54,730 nucleotides of DNA from Mycoemilia scoparia (taxonomy: Eukaryota; Kickxellomycota; Kickxellomycetes; Kickxellales; Kickxellaceae). The position numbers and the translations under genes are program-made. The notes below the pieces were generated by a model, which was not told the DNA's origin, did not search any database, and worked only from the letters and a program-made list of their open reading frames with translations. The first letter of the stretch is position 1. Every line of letters begins with the position of its first letter. Location of the stretch: positions 1-54,730 of the forward strand of contig JANBPU010000106.1 of assembly GCA_027575805.1 (NCBI GenBank), in the 5' to 3' direction. This document shows positions 1 to 9,491 of this stretch, piece by piece.

Positions 1-77
1 GGAGGAAAAAATAAAAATTTATTCGCGAATTTTTATACTTAAAAAATCACGTGACCAACAAGTAGAGAAGAAAGATG

Positions 78-151
78 GTTTCCGTGGTGTAGTTGGTTAT
101 CACGTCTGTCTAACACACAGACGGTCCCTGGTTCGAACCCGGGCGGAAACA
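78..151 (+). tRNA. tRNA-Val (anticodon AAC)
   Basis: The 7-bp acceptor stem pairs GTTTCCG (78-84) with CGGAAAC (144-150), followed by discriminator A151. The anticodon loop CTAACAC reads AAC, i.e. valine. The B-box region GGTTCGAACCC (130-140) is canonical and the A-box region matches TGGTGTAGTTGG. There is no intron. T-runs at 153-156 and 159-165 are suitable Pol III terminators. CCA is not encoded, as expected for a nuclear eukaryotic tRNA. Confidence 0.97.
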
Positions 152-1092
152 TCTTTTGTTTTTTTCCACCCATGATCAATTGGGTTTAGTACAGAAAGCA
201 TTTTTAACTTTGTTTCTGGCATTTCTATTTAAAAAAACAACTTTCATTGTGCAATATTATATATCTTTTTATTTTGTAACAACAAATCTGTTACTGCTGT
301 TCGATAAATATATGAATATTTTAAAAATCTGGTCAAGGGAGTCATGCTGAAAGCCCGCGTGATTTCCTTTACATATCTCAATTACCACTAGGCGGGGAGA
401 AGTGGATATCTACTGGGTAATAACTGCATCCTAATACTATCTCAACAACATCATTGCGTGCTAGGAATAAAAACACTTCTGGGGTTAACTATCACACATG
501 TTTTGCAGCATGGCTAGAATCAAAAATAAAAGATATTCTAGAAAGAACAGTTTTTATGGAACGCGAGAAAGCATGTTTTATAATTTTATGGTAGGGTGTG
601 CCACAGAGATTATGTGGTAGTTACATGTGTTAGACAAGATTATATAAAATTTAGCCTATGGGTTTGAAACCTTTCCATGCGAGACTAGCCACAAAAAGCA
701 GTCACACACCACGCCTGACCCCGCATGTACACACAACCAGACAAGTCGGTTTATGGTGAGCTAGCGCTCTCACACAGACACAGACATACACTGATACTTA
801 CTAATAAGCTTTGAATCTGTGCGGGAGACAGTGAAACATATATGTGTGGTTGCAATCATGGCAATATAAATCCCTTATATAATCTCGCCCACCCCAACAT
901 CTCTTTGTTCAGAGCATACTAATCTTGATATCTTTTCATCAGCCGAGTTTATACTTCATTGCATACTGTACATTCCTCCTCTGGACTTTTCTTTTTCTAA
1001 CACAAATATATTGGGTATAACTATTGACCATAAAACTTGGCCAGGGTAGATATCGTGTATCTTGGATTTAGTTGTTGATAATAGCAAGGAAA
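152..1092. other. Intergenic: tRNA terminator, then promoter region of the Gag-like gene
   Basis: No coding region is visible. The first bases hold the Pol III T-runs of the tRNA. The right half is CA-rich with several CACACACA blocks (near 700-790) and a TATA-like element at 876-882 about 215 bases before the ATG of the next gene. A pyrimidine-rich stretch (about 968-1000) precedes the start. Confidence 0.6.
876..882 (+). promoter_or_regulatory. TATA-like element upstream of the Gag-like gene
   Basis: TATATAA lies about 215 bases upstream of the ATG at 1093, followed by a C-rich then T-rich leader. It suggests an ordinary Pol II promoter rather than an LTR. Assigned from motif and position only. 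Confidence 0.35.
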
Positions 1093-2583
1093 ATGATTGC
1101 CAGCGAAGACATCATCCCGATGCCACCAACAGATGGGGAAACTGCCGCTACGTCCTTGAAGTCGGTGGATAAGCCTGAAGACATAGATGCCGGTGGGCGT
1201 GGGGCACATGCAAGCGATGTTGACGAAGACATTGATTACTTTTATTCTCAACACGAAGGCTTAACATGTTTAGCCAGCGAACCAGGTTCGATCGGTGCTT
1301 TCAAGTGGATAAACACAACCGAAGACATTCTTCGTAAACAAAAACTTCCCGAAGACAAATGGGTAGACACAGCCTATGATTATCTTAAGCCCTGCGTGAT
1401 GGAACTATACCAAGACTTTATAAAGACTGCCGAAAGCGATCCTACTAAAGATGGCGGAGGCAGTGATAGTGGGTACGAATGCTGTGATGACAAGAAAAAG
1501 TCATGGAAGCTGTTTAGAAAATTCATTGTATCTTCGCCCAAGGACTCGAACCGAATTAAGGAGGAGATGGCGGCCAAGCGGCTTTTGGAACTCCGAATGG
1601 ACACCACCGCTGACACTACTTCAATAAACGACTTCAACATGGAGTTCATGAAACATGTTTATAATTGCAAGATCGATCCCGAACATCGCCTGGTTCATGC
1701 CATTTATCGCAAGAAGATGCCTCCCGTTGTTCGTAGGAAAATGTCAGAGATGATGGGTAGTGATAAAGATCTCAGTGCCCTCATGGCTGTGGCTAATAAT
1801 TATAAAGACCTTATTGCCAAGGCAGTTCAAGAGAAAGTTCACGGTCATCACAAGTTACAGCAATTACCTTCTATTCCGCTACAGCCAACATTGCCTTTAC
1901 CATCAGTATCTCCATTCCCTTCTCGTCATCATTATGGTAGTGGATCTTCTTGTAGTAATTATACACGTATTAGAGCTACTGATCCGCATAGAAGACTTGC
2001 TCCATCCCCATACAGCCATCACTCACATCATCAACCACCAAGCTCTCAACAGCAACAGTATTATCAGCCACAACGGAATAGTAGAATAAGCAAAGACAAC
2101 AACATAAGAAGAGGAGGGAGGAGAAGCTGTTCAAGATACTCAAGAGAAGATCGATTTATTGATACATGCATCCCACCACATCCGACTTCACCACCATTGC
2201 CATCGTATGGTAAAAGGCACCATGACTTTGATGATACTTACCAAGACATCAGTTTTAATAATATAAGAATAGCCAACAGTAGTAGTAATAGACGAGAAAA
2301 TAGGACTACTCATCGTCATGGTGGCGGTCAAGCTAAAAAATTCCCTCCATATTGGTTAGTTAAACAGCGGATGGATAAAGTAGAATATTGTCGTCAACTA
2401 TTAAACGATCGTTGCTTATTATGTAATTCCACTCAACACATCCTAAGATATTGTCCTCAATTTAAAGAAATGGATGCCAATCGATATTTTGAATCCCTTC
2501 GCGAAGATAAAGATCCTGAAAATGATGTATATATCAGCAATTTAGATTGTGGAAGTAGTACTGCTAATGGAGATGATTGGTAA
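1093..2583 (+). CDS. Orphan retrotransposon-Gag-like protein with CCHC zinc knuckle
   Basis: A 496-residue single-exon protein. I start it at the ATG at 1093, because the upstream in-frame start would be a TTG. Residues about 64-245 have the layout of a Ty3-type Gag/capsid domain: an aromatic-rich helix, then a SWKLFRKF block, then a segment typical of the retrotrans_gag family ending in a short A-x-x-x-x-DL helix. Residues 255-335 are rich in Pro, Gln, His and Ser, and about 335-350 are Arg-rich. Near the C terminus C441-x2-C444-x4-H449-x4-C454 is a perfect retroviral-type zinc knuckle expected to bind nucleic acid. No protease, reverse transcriptase or integrase ORF follows and no flanking LTRs were seen. 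It has a TATA-like promoter and an AATAAA at about 2657. It is either a domesticated Gag or a Gag-only remnant with an intact frame. Confidence 0.8.
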   Translation: MIASEDIIPMPPTDGETAATSLKSVDKPEDIDAGGRGAHASDVDEDIDYFYSQHEGLTCLASEPGSIGAFKWINTTEDILRKQKLPEDKWVDTAYDYLKPCVMELYQDFIKTAESDPTKDGGGSDSGYECCDDKKKSWKLFRKFIVSSPKDSNRIKEEMAAKRLLELRMDTTADTTSINDFNMEFMKHVYNCKIDPEHRLVHAIYRKKMPPVVRRKMSEMMGSDKDLSALMAVANNYKDLIAKAVQEKVHGHHKLQQLPSIPLQPTLPLPSVSPFPSRHHYGSGSSCSNYTRIRATDPHRRLAPSPYSHHSHHQPPSSQQQQYYQPQRNSRISKDNNIRRGGRRSCSRYSREDRFIDTCIPPHPTSPPLPSYGKRHHDFDDTYQDISFNNIRIANSSSNRRENRTTHRHGGGQAKKFPPYWLVKQRMDKVEYCRQLLNDRCLLCNSTQHILRYCPQFKEMDANRYFESLREDKDPENDVYISNLDCGSSTANGDDW

Positions 2584-2748
2584 TCTTTTTTTTGCAAGAT
2601 GTAAAGACGATGGGTCAGTGCGAGTGTTGTTGTGGTATAAGTTTAGAAAAGAAAGGAATAAACATTGATTAATATTATTTTTTGTAATAACAATAACAGA
2701 AATAGCGAATTTTTCAATTATTTTATTAATTTAATTATTATAACGGTT

Positions 2749-2856
2749 ATATGGGCAATTATTTTTGAAGAGTGAAAGTTTACTAGTAAAACTGGACATC
2801 CATTTGGCTGTGATTGTGCCTATAAATATTCACCCTTCAAAAATTATGATCCATAT
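2749..2856 (+). repeat. R1 MITE-like element, copy A
   Basis: A 108-bp palindromic element in the 3' flank of the Gag-like gene. Terminal inverted repeats of about 28 bp start ATATGG and contain ATTATTTTTGAAG; the right end is the near-perfect reverse complement ending CCATAT. The core contains TTTACTAGTAAA and CATTTGGCTGTGATTG, shared with the copies at 33058 and 43096. Confidence 0.8.
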
Positions 2857-3016
2857 TGTTAGATTCATCTCCCTTGTATTTCTTTTATACAAAATTTTGG
2901 TACAGTTGGGATATGAAATTGGAGTCGACCCCATAATAAATCAACATCGCTTGCTAAAAATACTCTTGACAAAATTTAAAAAAGATTCTTTATTATCTAT
3001 TAATATTAATAATAAA

Positions 3017-3975
3017 ATGGTAAGAAATAATAAAACAATAGTTTTCATATATATAAAATATATACTAACCAATTTAATATTAATATTATATAGTCTGTGA
3101 CTTTACATACAACACTTGGTGACTTGAAAATCGAAGTATTTTGTGAAGATGTACCAAAAACTGCAGAGGTAAGTCCATTCAAACAACAACAAATCTCCAT
3201 ATTTAAACACACGTGCTTGTATATTAAGTACAACTTAAAATCTCTCTCTCTCTCTCTCTTTCTTTCTTTGTATTAATATATCTGTTTTTGTTTATTGATA
3301 ATGATATTGGTTATAGAATTTCTTGGCACTTTGTGCAAGCGGATATTATGATGACACAATAATCCACAGGTAAACAATAATAACCTCTATTCAATTCTTT
3401 TTTTTAAAAAAAAGTAATTACGACAAGGAAATTTATTTATTTATAAACATAATCAAAACCTTTTTATAATATATTATACCATCAACTTTTGTTGTTGATG
3501 TTATAATAGAAACATTAAAGACTTCATAGTCCAAGTAAGTGTTTATAACCACCCAGATATCTAATATAATACTACACACACTCACACACTCACTAAAAAA
3601 CCCCGAAAATGATGATTACAATTTGAATAGATGGGAGATCCTACAGGAACCGGTAAAGGAGGTACTTCAATATGGAACAAAAAGTTTGCTGATGAAATTC
3701 GATCAACTTTGAAGGTAATAATCTCCAAATCTCTCTCTCTCTTTCTTTCTTTCTTGCCAGAAATTCAAATCCACATATTTATAAATTTCTCTTTATCTAA
3801 ACTCTCTTTTCTGCATATTCACACTTACTCATATCCATTTGAAAATAGCATAATGATCGCGGTATTGTTAGTATGGCAAATTCTGGTCCAGATACAAATG
3901 GATCTCAATTCTTTATTTCTTACAGCAAACAACCAATTCTTGACACCAAATACACAATCTTTGGAAAGTAAGTAC

Positions 3976-4007
<32 letters not shown>

Positions 4008-4198
4008 TCTCTCTGTTTACAAATTATTATAAATTCCATTTACATACAACTATTTTTGTTAGAGTAATTGATGGTACAGATACAACTCTATCCGAAATAG
4101 AAAAAATCCCAGTTGATAAAAAGAATAGACCACTCCAAGAAATTAAAATAAAATCAGTAACAATCCATGCAAATCCAATTGCCGAAAATGCGGACTAA
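3017..4198 (+). CDS. PPIL3: Cyclophilin-type peptidyl-prolyl isomerase, PPIL3-like
   Basis: Spliced model: join(3017..3019, 3094..3168, 3317..3369, 3510..3534, 3631..3714, 3849..3967, 4063..4198), giving 164 residues, close to the 161 of animal PPIL3. All introns are GT-AG with GTAAGT/GTAAAC/GTAATA donors. Exon 1 contributes only the ATG, which is followed at once by a GTAAGA donor. The protein starts [17 protein letters not shown] and holds the family landmarks [19 protein letters not shown] (active-site Arg), [24 protein letters not shown] and FGKVIDG. The cyclosporin-contact Trp of cyclophilin A is replaced by Ile, as expected for a PPIL3-type protein with weak cyclosporin binding. PPIL3 family members accompany the spliceosome in other eukaryotes; that role is inferred here. 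An AATAAA at about 4290 fits the poly(A) signal. Confidence 0.95.
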
Positions 4199-4762
4199 AA
4201 AATCCCCCCTATCACCACCACCACCACTAAATCACAAAAATTCGCTCATAATAATAATAACAATAATCATTTAAAACACTTTTCTGTTCAATAAAGTCAT
4301 CATTTCCTAAAAGTTTAAATATGTGTGTATATAGGTTTCATCAATCAATATTTATCATTAATAAAGAATAATAAGGGAGAGTAGAGGGTAGAAGAATCAG
4401 AGAAAATATAAAAGATGTCTCTCTTTTTAAACTCAGTTTTATAAAAAAAACCTTTAATGACCAAACAAAAAGAAATAAGAAAACATAAAAAGGAGAGTAA
4501 AAGAAAAAAACTAGTTGGTAGTAGTAGCAGCAGTAGTAGTATAACATAACAAAAGAATCACAATCTATTCTTGCTGATGATACTCTACAACATAATCAAG
4601 CCACTTTTAGACATAAAAAGAAAGGAAATTTGTGTATATGTGTGTGTGTGGGGAGGAGGGTGAGATAATAGTAGTAGTAGTAGTAGTAAGTTAAGGAAAG
4701 AGAGGAGGAGGAGATTTAAGAAAATGGATGAGAGAATCATGAACATCACACACAACATCGGT
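4199..4762. other. Convergent intergenic region between PPIL3 and ECM33
   Basis: Holds the 3' ends of two converging genes. A likely poly(A) signal for PPIL3 is at about 4290. Purine-rich and TAG/GTAG microsatellite runs (about 4515-4545 and 4665-4690) fill the rest. No other feature seen. Confidence 0.6.
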
Positions 4763-5941
4763 TTAGAACAAGAAAGTACCAGCAACCAAAGCAAAGGTAG
4801 AAACCAGACCAAGGAACTGCACAGGATTAGCACCAGAATCGCTATCATCCGAGCTACCATCTGAATCCTTCTTATCACCCTTCTTTGACGAGTTGTTCTT
4901 TACATTACCTTTGCAGGTAACCTTATTAGCATTCTTAATATACGAAGATACATTCTTCTTAAATCCATCACAGTTGATATCACCAGTCGACTTCATGGAA
5001 AGAGACCCATCCATATGGCTGATAGCCGTGAACGAAGCATTGTCAAAAGGTCCAATAAGAACGATAGATCCAGAAATGCTCTTCAACTTGGGGAACGAAT
5101 CAGGATAAAGATAAGTCATCTTTGTATTGTTCTGGATATTCAAGGATCCGCCGATATCAGTCAAGTTGGGGAAAGTGATATTCTCAAGTGCAGAGTTTTC
5201 GGAAATAGTCACGGCCTTTCCGGTCTTTTCGAGAGTACGGATAGTGATGTTCTTGAAACTGTTGGCAGAAATGGTGAAATCAGAACCGACGCTCTTGAGT
5301 TTACCAATGTCGAGTTCGCTGAGATCGGAGAAGGAGCAGTTTCCGTTGATTTTGGCCAGCTCGGGGAGGGAAACCTTGCCGTTCTTACCGTTGTCGGCAA
5401 ATAGGACGTAGCCCGAAGTTTCGGTCAGGTTGGGGAAACCGATGGAGTCGAGTTTCTTGTTTGAGGTGATTTCGATGTTTTTGAGAGATTCGGCACTAAC
5501 AATACCAAGATTGGAGACGCTGGTTTGGATGATCTGAATGGTTTCGATGGACGAGATGTTGTGGAAGGTTACCTCGCCCATGTTGGGGTTGTTGATGGCA
5601 CGGAACTCTTTGACTTCGGAAAGCTTGTCAACGTTGAGGACAGAGAGCTTGGTGTTGTTGCCGACGAAGAGCTGGCCGGTGATCTTTTCCAAGCCGGATA
5701 GGTAAATGTTGTTGAGGTCCTTGTTGTTTTCGATGAAAATGCTGCCATCAACTTCGCTGAGCCCGCCAAAGTTTATTCCGGCGATGGGAGTGTTTTTGAT
5801 GGTAATGTCACCCTTGAACTTGGAGCATGATACTACGCTGCCAAGGTCGTCGTTGGACTCGACCTTTACAGACTCGTCACAGGCGGAGTGGACATAGGAA
5901 GCTGCAAAAAGAGAAAGGAGGAGAGCTTTTTTCATCACCAT
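4763..5941 (-). CDS. ECM33: ECM33/Sps2-family GPI-anchored cell wall protein
   Basis: A 392-residue intronless protein. The N-terminal MVMKKALLLSLFAASYVHSA is a secretory signal peptide (either Met1 or Met3 could start it; cleavage near residue 19). Cys20 begins the mature protein. The body is a leucine-rich, receptor-L-domain-like solenoid of short repeats (for example GGLSEVDGSIFIENN, FPNLTETSGYVLF, FPNLTDIGGSLNIQNN), typical of the Ecm33/Sps2 family. Many NxS/T sequons suggest N-glycosylation. The C terminus has an acidic Ser/Asp-rich linker, small residues near 369-372 as a probable omega site and a hydrophobic tail (LGLVSTFALVAGTFLF), i.e. a GPI attachment signal. Family members sit at the plasma membrane or wall and support wall integrity and morphogenesis; function here is inferred from family. 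Confidence 0.92.
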   Translation of the reverse strand: MVMKKALLLSLFAASYVHSACDESVKVESNDDLGSVVSCSKFKGDITIKNTPIAGINFGGLSEVDGSIFIENNKDLNNIYLSGLEKITGQLFVGNNTKLSVLNVDKLSEVKEFRAINNPNMGEVTFHNISSIETIQIIQTSVSNLGIVSAESLKNIEITSNKKLDSIGFPNLTETSGYVLFADNGKNGKVSLPELAKINGNCSFSDLSELDIGKLKSVGSDFTISANSFKNITIRTLEKTGKAVTISENSALENITFPNLTDIGGSLNIQNNTKMTYLYPDSFPKLKSISGSIVLIGPFDNASFTAISHMDGSLSMKSTGDINCDGFKKNVSSYIKNANKVTCKGNVKNNSSKKGDKKDSDGSSDDSDSGANPVQFLGLVSTFALVAGTFLF

Positions 5942-8765
5942 TTTGTGTCTGGGGCTGTTTGAATTTGTCGTTAGCGAGGCGAAATTAGTAATAATAGCAG
6001 GGCGGCGGAATTAGGAACAGAGAGAGGAAGGATGAAAGGCTAGCTATAATACACAGAAATCGGTCAATGGTCAATATAAACAAAGGTTGTGTTGGTATTA
6101 TTATTGGGCAAATATTATAGCAGCTGTTTGTTGGCTCTTTTAGTAGTGGTTGCTGCCTTCTAGCCAATATGCCAAGGGGGGAGAGTAGGAGGACGGCGAG
6201 TATTTGTGTTGGGCACACGCACGCAGCAACAGTAGAGGAAGATTTTGCTCTCTTTGTTGTATATAGCAGTAACAGTGCGGTGCTGGTCTAGCAATAGTAA
6301 CGATGGTGATGGTAGTGAGCCAGCAGTTCTTGGCGATGGCGGCCGTAGGGTTTTTGGGGCAACATACTAGAGCTTGCCTGCACCTAACCAGCATCCATCT
6401 ACCTAGCTAGCTGGCCAGTTGGAGCTGATATCGAAATTGTAAGAAGCAAGCTCAGCTCTTTCTTTCTAAAGGTGTAGTGCCAAAAAAGCTTGCGAGCAGG
6501 CTCTGCACCCAATAAAAAAGGGACTCCCACACATCCAAGAGAACCGGTTATACATACTCTTATCCTCGCTCTTTCTCCTCCCCGCATAGTTCATATTTAA
6601 GCTCTTTTTAAAATAAGCTTTCGGGATAGCATGATGATGACATAAATTTACGTACCTTTATCCGTGCTTTATATAATAAAATGGTTTCAATAAAAGGGAA
6701 GGGAAGAGGGAAAAGCAAAACAGAGCAGATTGAAGGAGATTATGAGAGGTGGGGGAGCGCAAAAACTAGTAGTTTATATAAAATGGATCTTCAGCTTTGC
6801 TGCTATCTCGTAGTCGCATGGGTGGTGTTGTTGAGGGCAGCCGAGCGCTCGTTCAAAGCCAGAAAAACAATAATAAAACCACCACATACATGTTGCAACT
6901 ACCTCACAGAGCAATTTGGGTACATGAGCTCACCGCTAAAATACAAACAATTGGGCTGAAAACTGCTTTAATCTTGTTTTATTGGCCCAACAAGACCACA
7001 CAGTGGTCTGAATTCCCACTGTGCTTTGAGACGCAGTTCAGAATTAGCAAAATATTGGCTGTGAGGCTGGTATAGGCAAACCGGATTGGTTGGCTATTAG
7101 CTCCTGATCGCCAGCATACGCCTTTATCCCTTCGGCCTCATTTAGTTTCACAAAAACCACCACCACGGCTTTCTTGGCTGTGCACCATTTGTCTGCCATA
7201 CAGGATGACAGGGATGTAGCAAATTAGTAGATAAGTTGGTGGCTCTCAATGGCGTGTAAAGCTATTCGTATTGGTACCACAGAGTCGCGCAAAATCCCGC
7301 TGGTCTGTATTGTTTATACACGCACGATCCATACATTTTGTGTTCCGCTTTAGTGGATGGCTAGGGTGGCTCTGACGTTGAGCAATGCTAAAGCTAGAAA
7401 ATAATTCTGATTTGCTTCTATTAGCCCCAATTTATATGTATGCGTTGTTCTGGTGGTACTTTTATCATGCTCATACATCTGGCAGAGTAGTAGTCTCCTC
7501 TAAAAGAGTGGTGAGTATCCTAGGATACTCCCTTGGATGCCGGCCAATCAGCACTGGGACCCCAGCTAAAAAATATGGGCTACGGGCAGGCTTGCAGGGA
7601 ATGTGCGAGGGCATCTGTCTGTACCTTTTTGATAGACAACTTGCCTTCTAGTAAGCACCAAGATAAAATCGATCTAGCTTGTTGTATTTATGGCCAAGAT
7701 GTTAGCTGCATCATATTGGAATCTATTAACCAGTTTTACCCGGAATCGCTTTTGGAATAAACTCGAAAATGAAGAAGCTCGGCAATCAAAGTAGTATGGA
7801 GCGACAGGCTCTGGTTCTGATGATTTTGGCGCTGCATTCAGAAAGAACCTCCTCCACAACCTTTACGTCTCTAACAGTCCGGTATGATGTCATGCATGTG
7901 TGTGCCAGGAATTGCTGGGGAGATGAGAAGTCCTGTGTGTGAGGCGGGTCGGCCTTTTGAAAAGACAAGCCATTAGTTCGAAACCAAATTTAAAGTATTT
8001 GAAGAGCTGGAATTTCGCATTGATAGCAGACTTTACTATGGGCTTGTTTAAAATAGTAGAAATGTGATTGATTCCAGGAAATGTGATTATCCAATCGCAT
8101 TAACATACTGTTGCCTTTCAAGGCAAAAGAAACCAAGAGTTGGTTGATGATGACTTGAAAAAATCCGCATTCTATGCTTTGATCATTCCGCCAAGCCAGC
8201 ATGTCTAATTATCATCGCCATCATCTAATTCCGATAGCCAAGCATCCGCAACGGCAAAGAGAATCTTTATTGATAAAACCCAATAACTAAAAAGTTGTGG
8301 CCAATATCCCTTGTACCTACTACGCATTAGCTTTAAGCTCCATTGGTCAGCGTTGATTAATGCATTGAATAAAGGCCTATGAATTGGGGGCATTTCAACA
8401 AGGCCAGCCGTCCAGTCCATCTTTAGTCATCAAATTAGTTGGTTGACTACTACTCCTATTACGCCCAGAAGGGCTTTGCTTTTCTATTTCAAACAATCTA
8501 GAAATCTCTCCTTTTATCACCAAGACTTTTATCATTCTTTTTTAAGGATTGCCACAATAACTCCATATAAACACACACACTCATTTATCAATCTCATCAG
8601 CAGAGCTTGGAAATAAAATCTTCTTTAAAAAGACCTAATTTATCACCTTAGTATCCAAGAAACTTTCCTTCAAATTTTTCTTACCTTCATCGCTATATTT
8701 ATTCTCACTACAACATAATAATAATTGATCAATAATAGTAATAATAATTTTTTTCTCTCTCAAGG
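5942..8765. other. Gene-poor region between two divergent genes
   Basis: The left part (to about 6600) is the ECM33 promoter side, with purine-rich and CT-rich blocks. The middle has no convincing gene. An ORF at about 7536-7760 (plus) ending INQFYPESLLE has no ATG start and could be a remnant. A short minus-strand ORF at 8205-8420 is listed separately. From about 8500 the plus strand becomes pyrimidine-rich with a TATA-like CATATAAAC (about 8563-8571) leading to the ORF at 8766. Confidence 0.5.
8205..8420 (-). CDS. Small ORF of unknown function, weakly supported
   Basis: A 71-residue ORF from an ATG in good context (AAAGATGG). It has two Trp/aromatic-rich segments (for example GYWPQLFSYW, then a hydrophobic IKILFAVADAW) and an acidic C terminus (ELDDGDDN). 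The composition looks protein-like rather than random, but there is no recognised domain and no homologous copy in the window. It could be a small gene, an exon of a larger undetected gene or a remnant of a decayed one. Confidence 0.22.
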   Translation of the reverse strand: MDWTAGLVEMPPIHRPLFNALINADQWSLKLMRSRYKGYWPQLFSYWVLSIKILFAVADAWLSELDDGDDN

Positions 8766-9170
8766 ATGCCACGCGTTTCAATTCGAGTATCTCGTGAAGA
8801 AAACAATTTCATGTTAAACCAACTCAGCACCATCGCAGAGGCTGCTATGATCCAACAACAACAACAACAACAATCTAATAGCACAAATGTTGATACGAAT
8901 TATGATGATAATGACAGCAATAATAATGGTAGCAGTGTGGTTCGGGTTTTAAATCCACGTGAATTCATTGCTGTTAATGTCTTATCCAAAGGAATCAACA
9001 CTAACCCCCCTTCCCACCACCACCACCACCATCATCATCATCACCATCACCAAAGAAGAAGATCTTCAACTTTATTGTTTTTATTATCGTCTCGAACTAT
9101 ACAGCCAGAAAGCCCAACAAAAAAACCACAACCTCAACACCATCATGATAACCTTGAATTATCCACCTGA
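8766..9170 (+). CDS. Hypothetical His-rich/Gln-rich protein
   Basis: A 134-residue ORF starting MPRVSIRVSREENNF. It has a Q7 run near residues 30-36, an Asp/Asn/Ser-rich stretch, a short ordered-looking segment VVRVLNPREFIAVNVLSKG and a run of 12 His near residues 84-95 followed by QRRRSS. No known domain. Support for a real gene: a TATA-like element about 200 bases upstream, a pyrimidine-rich AT-rich leader and AATAAA at about 9275 downstream, convergent with CYK3. It might continue by splicing into the overlapping downstream frame, but I see no strong donor. Function unknown. Confidence 0.42.
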   Translation: MPRVSIRVSREENNFMLNQLSTIAEAAMIQQQQQQQSNSTNVDTNYDDNDSNNNGSSVVRVLNPREFIAVNVLSKGINTNPPSHHHHHHHHHHHHQRRRSSTLLFLLSSRTIQPESPTKKPQPQHHHDNLELST

Positions 9171-9491
9171 CCATGTCGTACATACAACAATTCCTTTCCT
9201 GACCCCCTTTGTAATATATTCACTACAAGCTTTATTTGTAGTAGTGACAGTAGCAGTTGTTTTTTCACCAAAAGAATAAAGAAATCCCCTTTAAATTAAA
9301 GAACATTCATAAAAGTGAAAATAAAACAACAATACAAACAAACAAAAGATAATTTATAAAATAATATATACACATATATGCTAATTCAAATCAAATATCA
9401 AAAAGAAACAATTATAATATCATTTATACACAATATCAATAACCTCTTATCTCATCACATCTCATCACACCCTCATCCTCCACAATTCAAA
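9171..9491. other. Convergent intergenic region
   Basis: AT-rich DNA between the His-rich ORF and the 3' end of the CYK3-like gene. AATAAA-type sequences at about 9275-9325 may be poly(A) signals. Nothing else seen. Confidence 0.5.
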
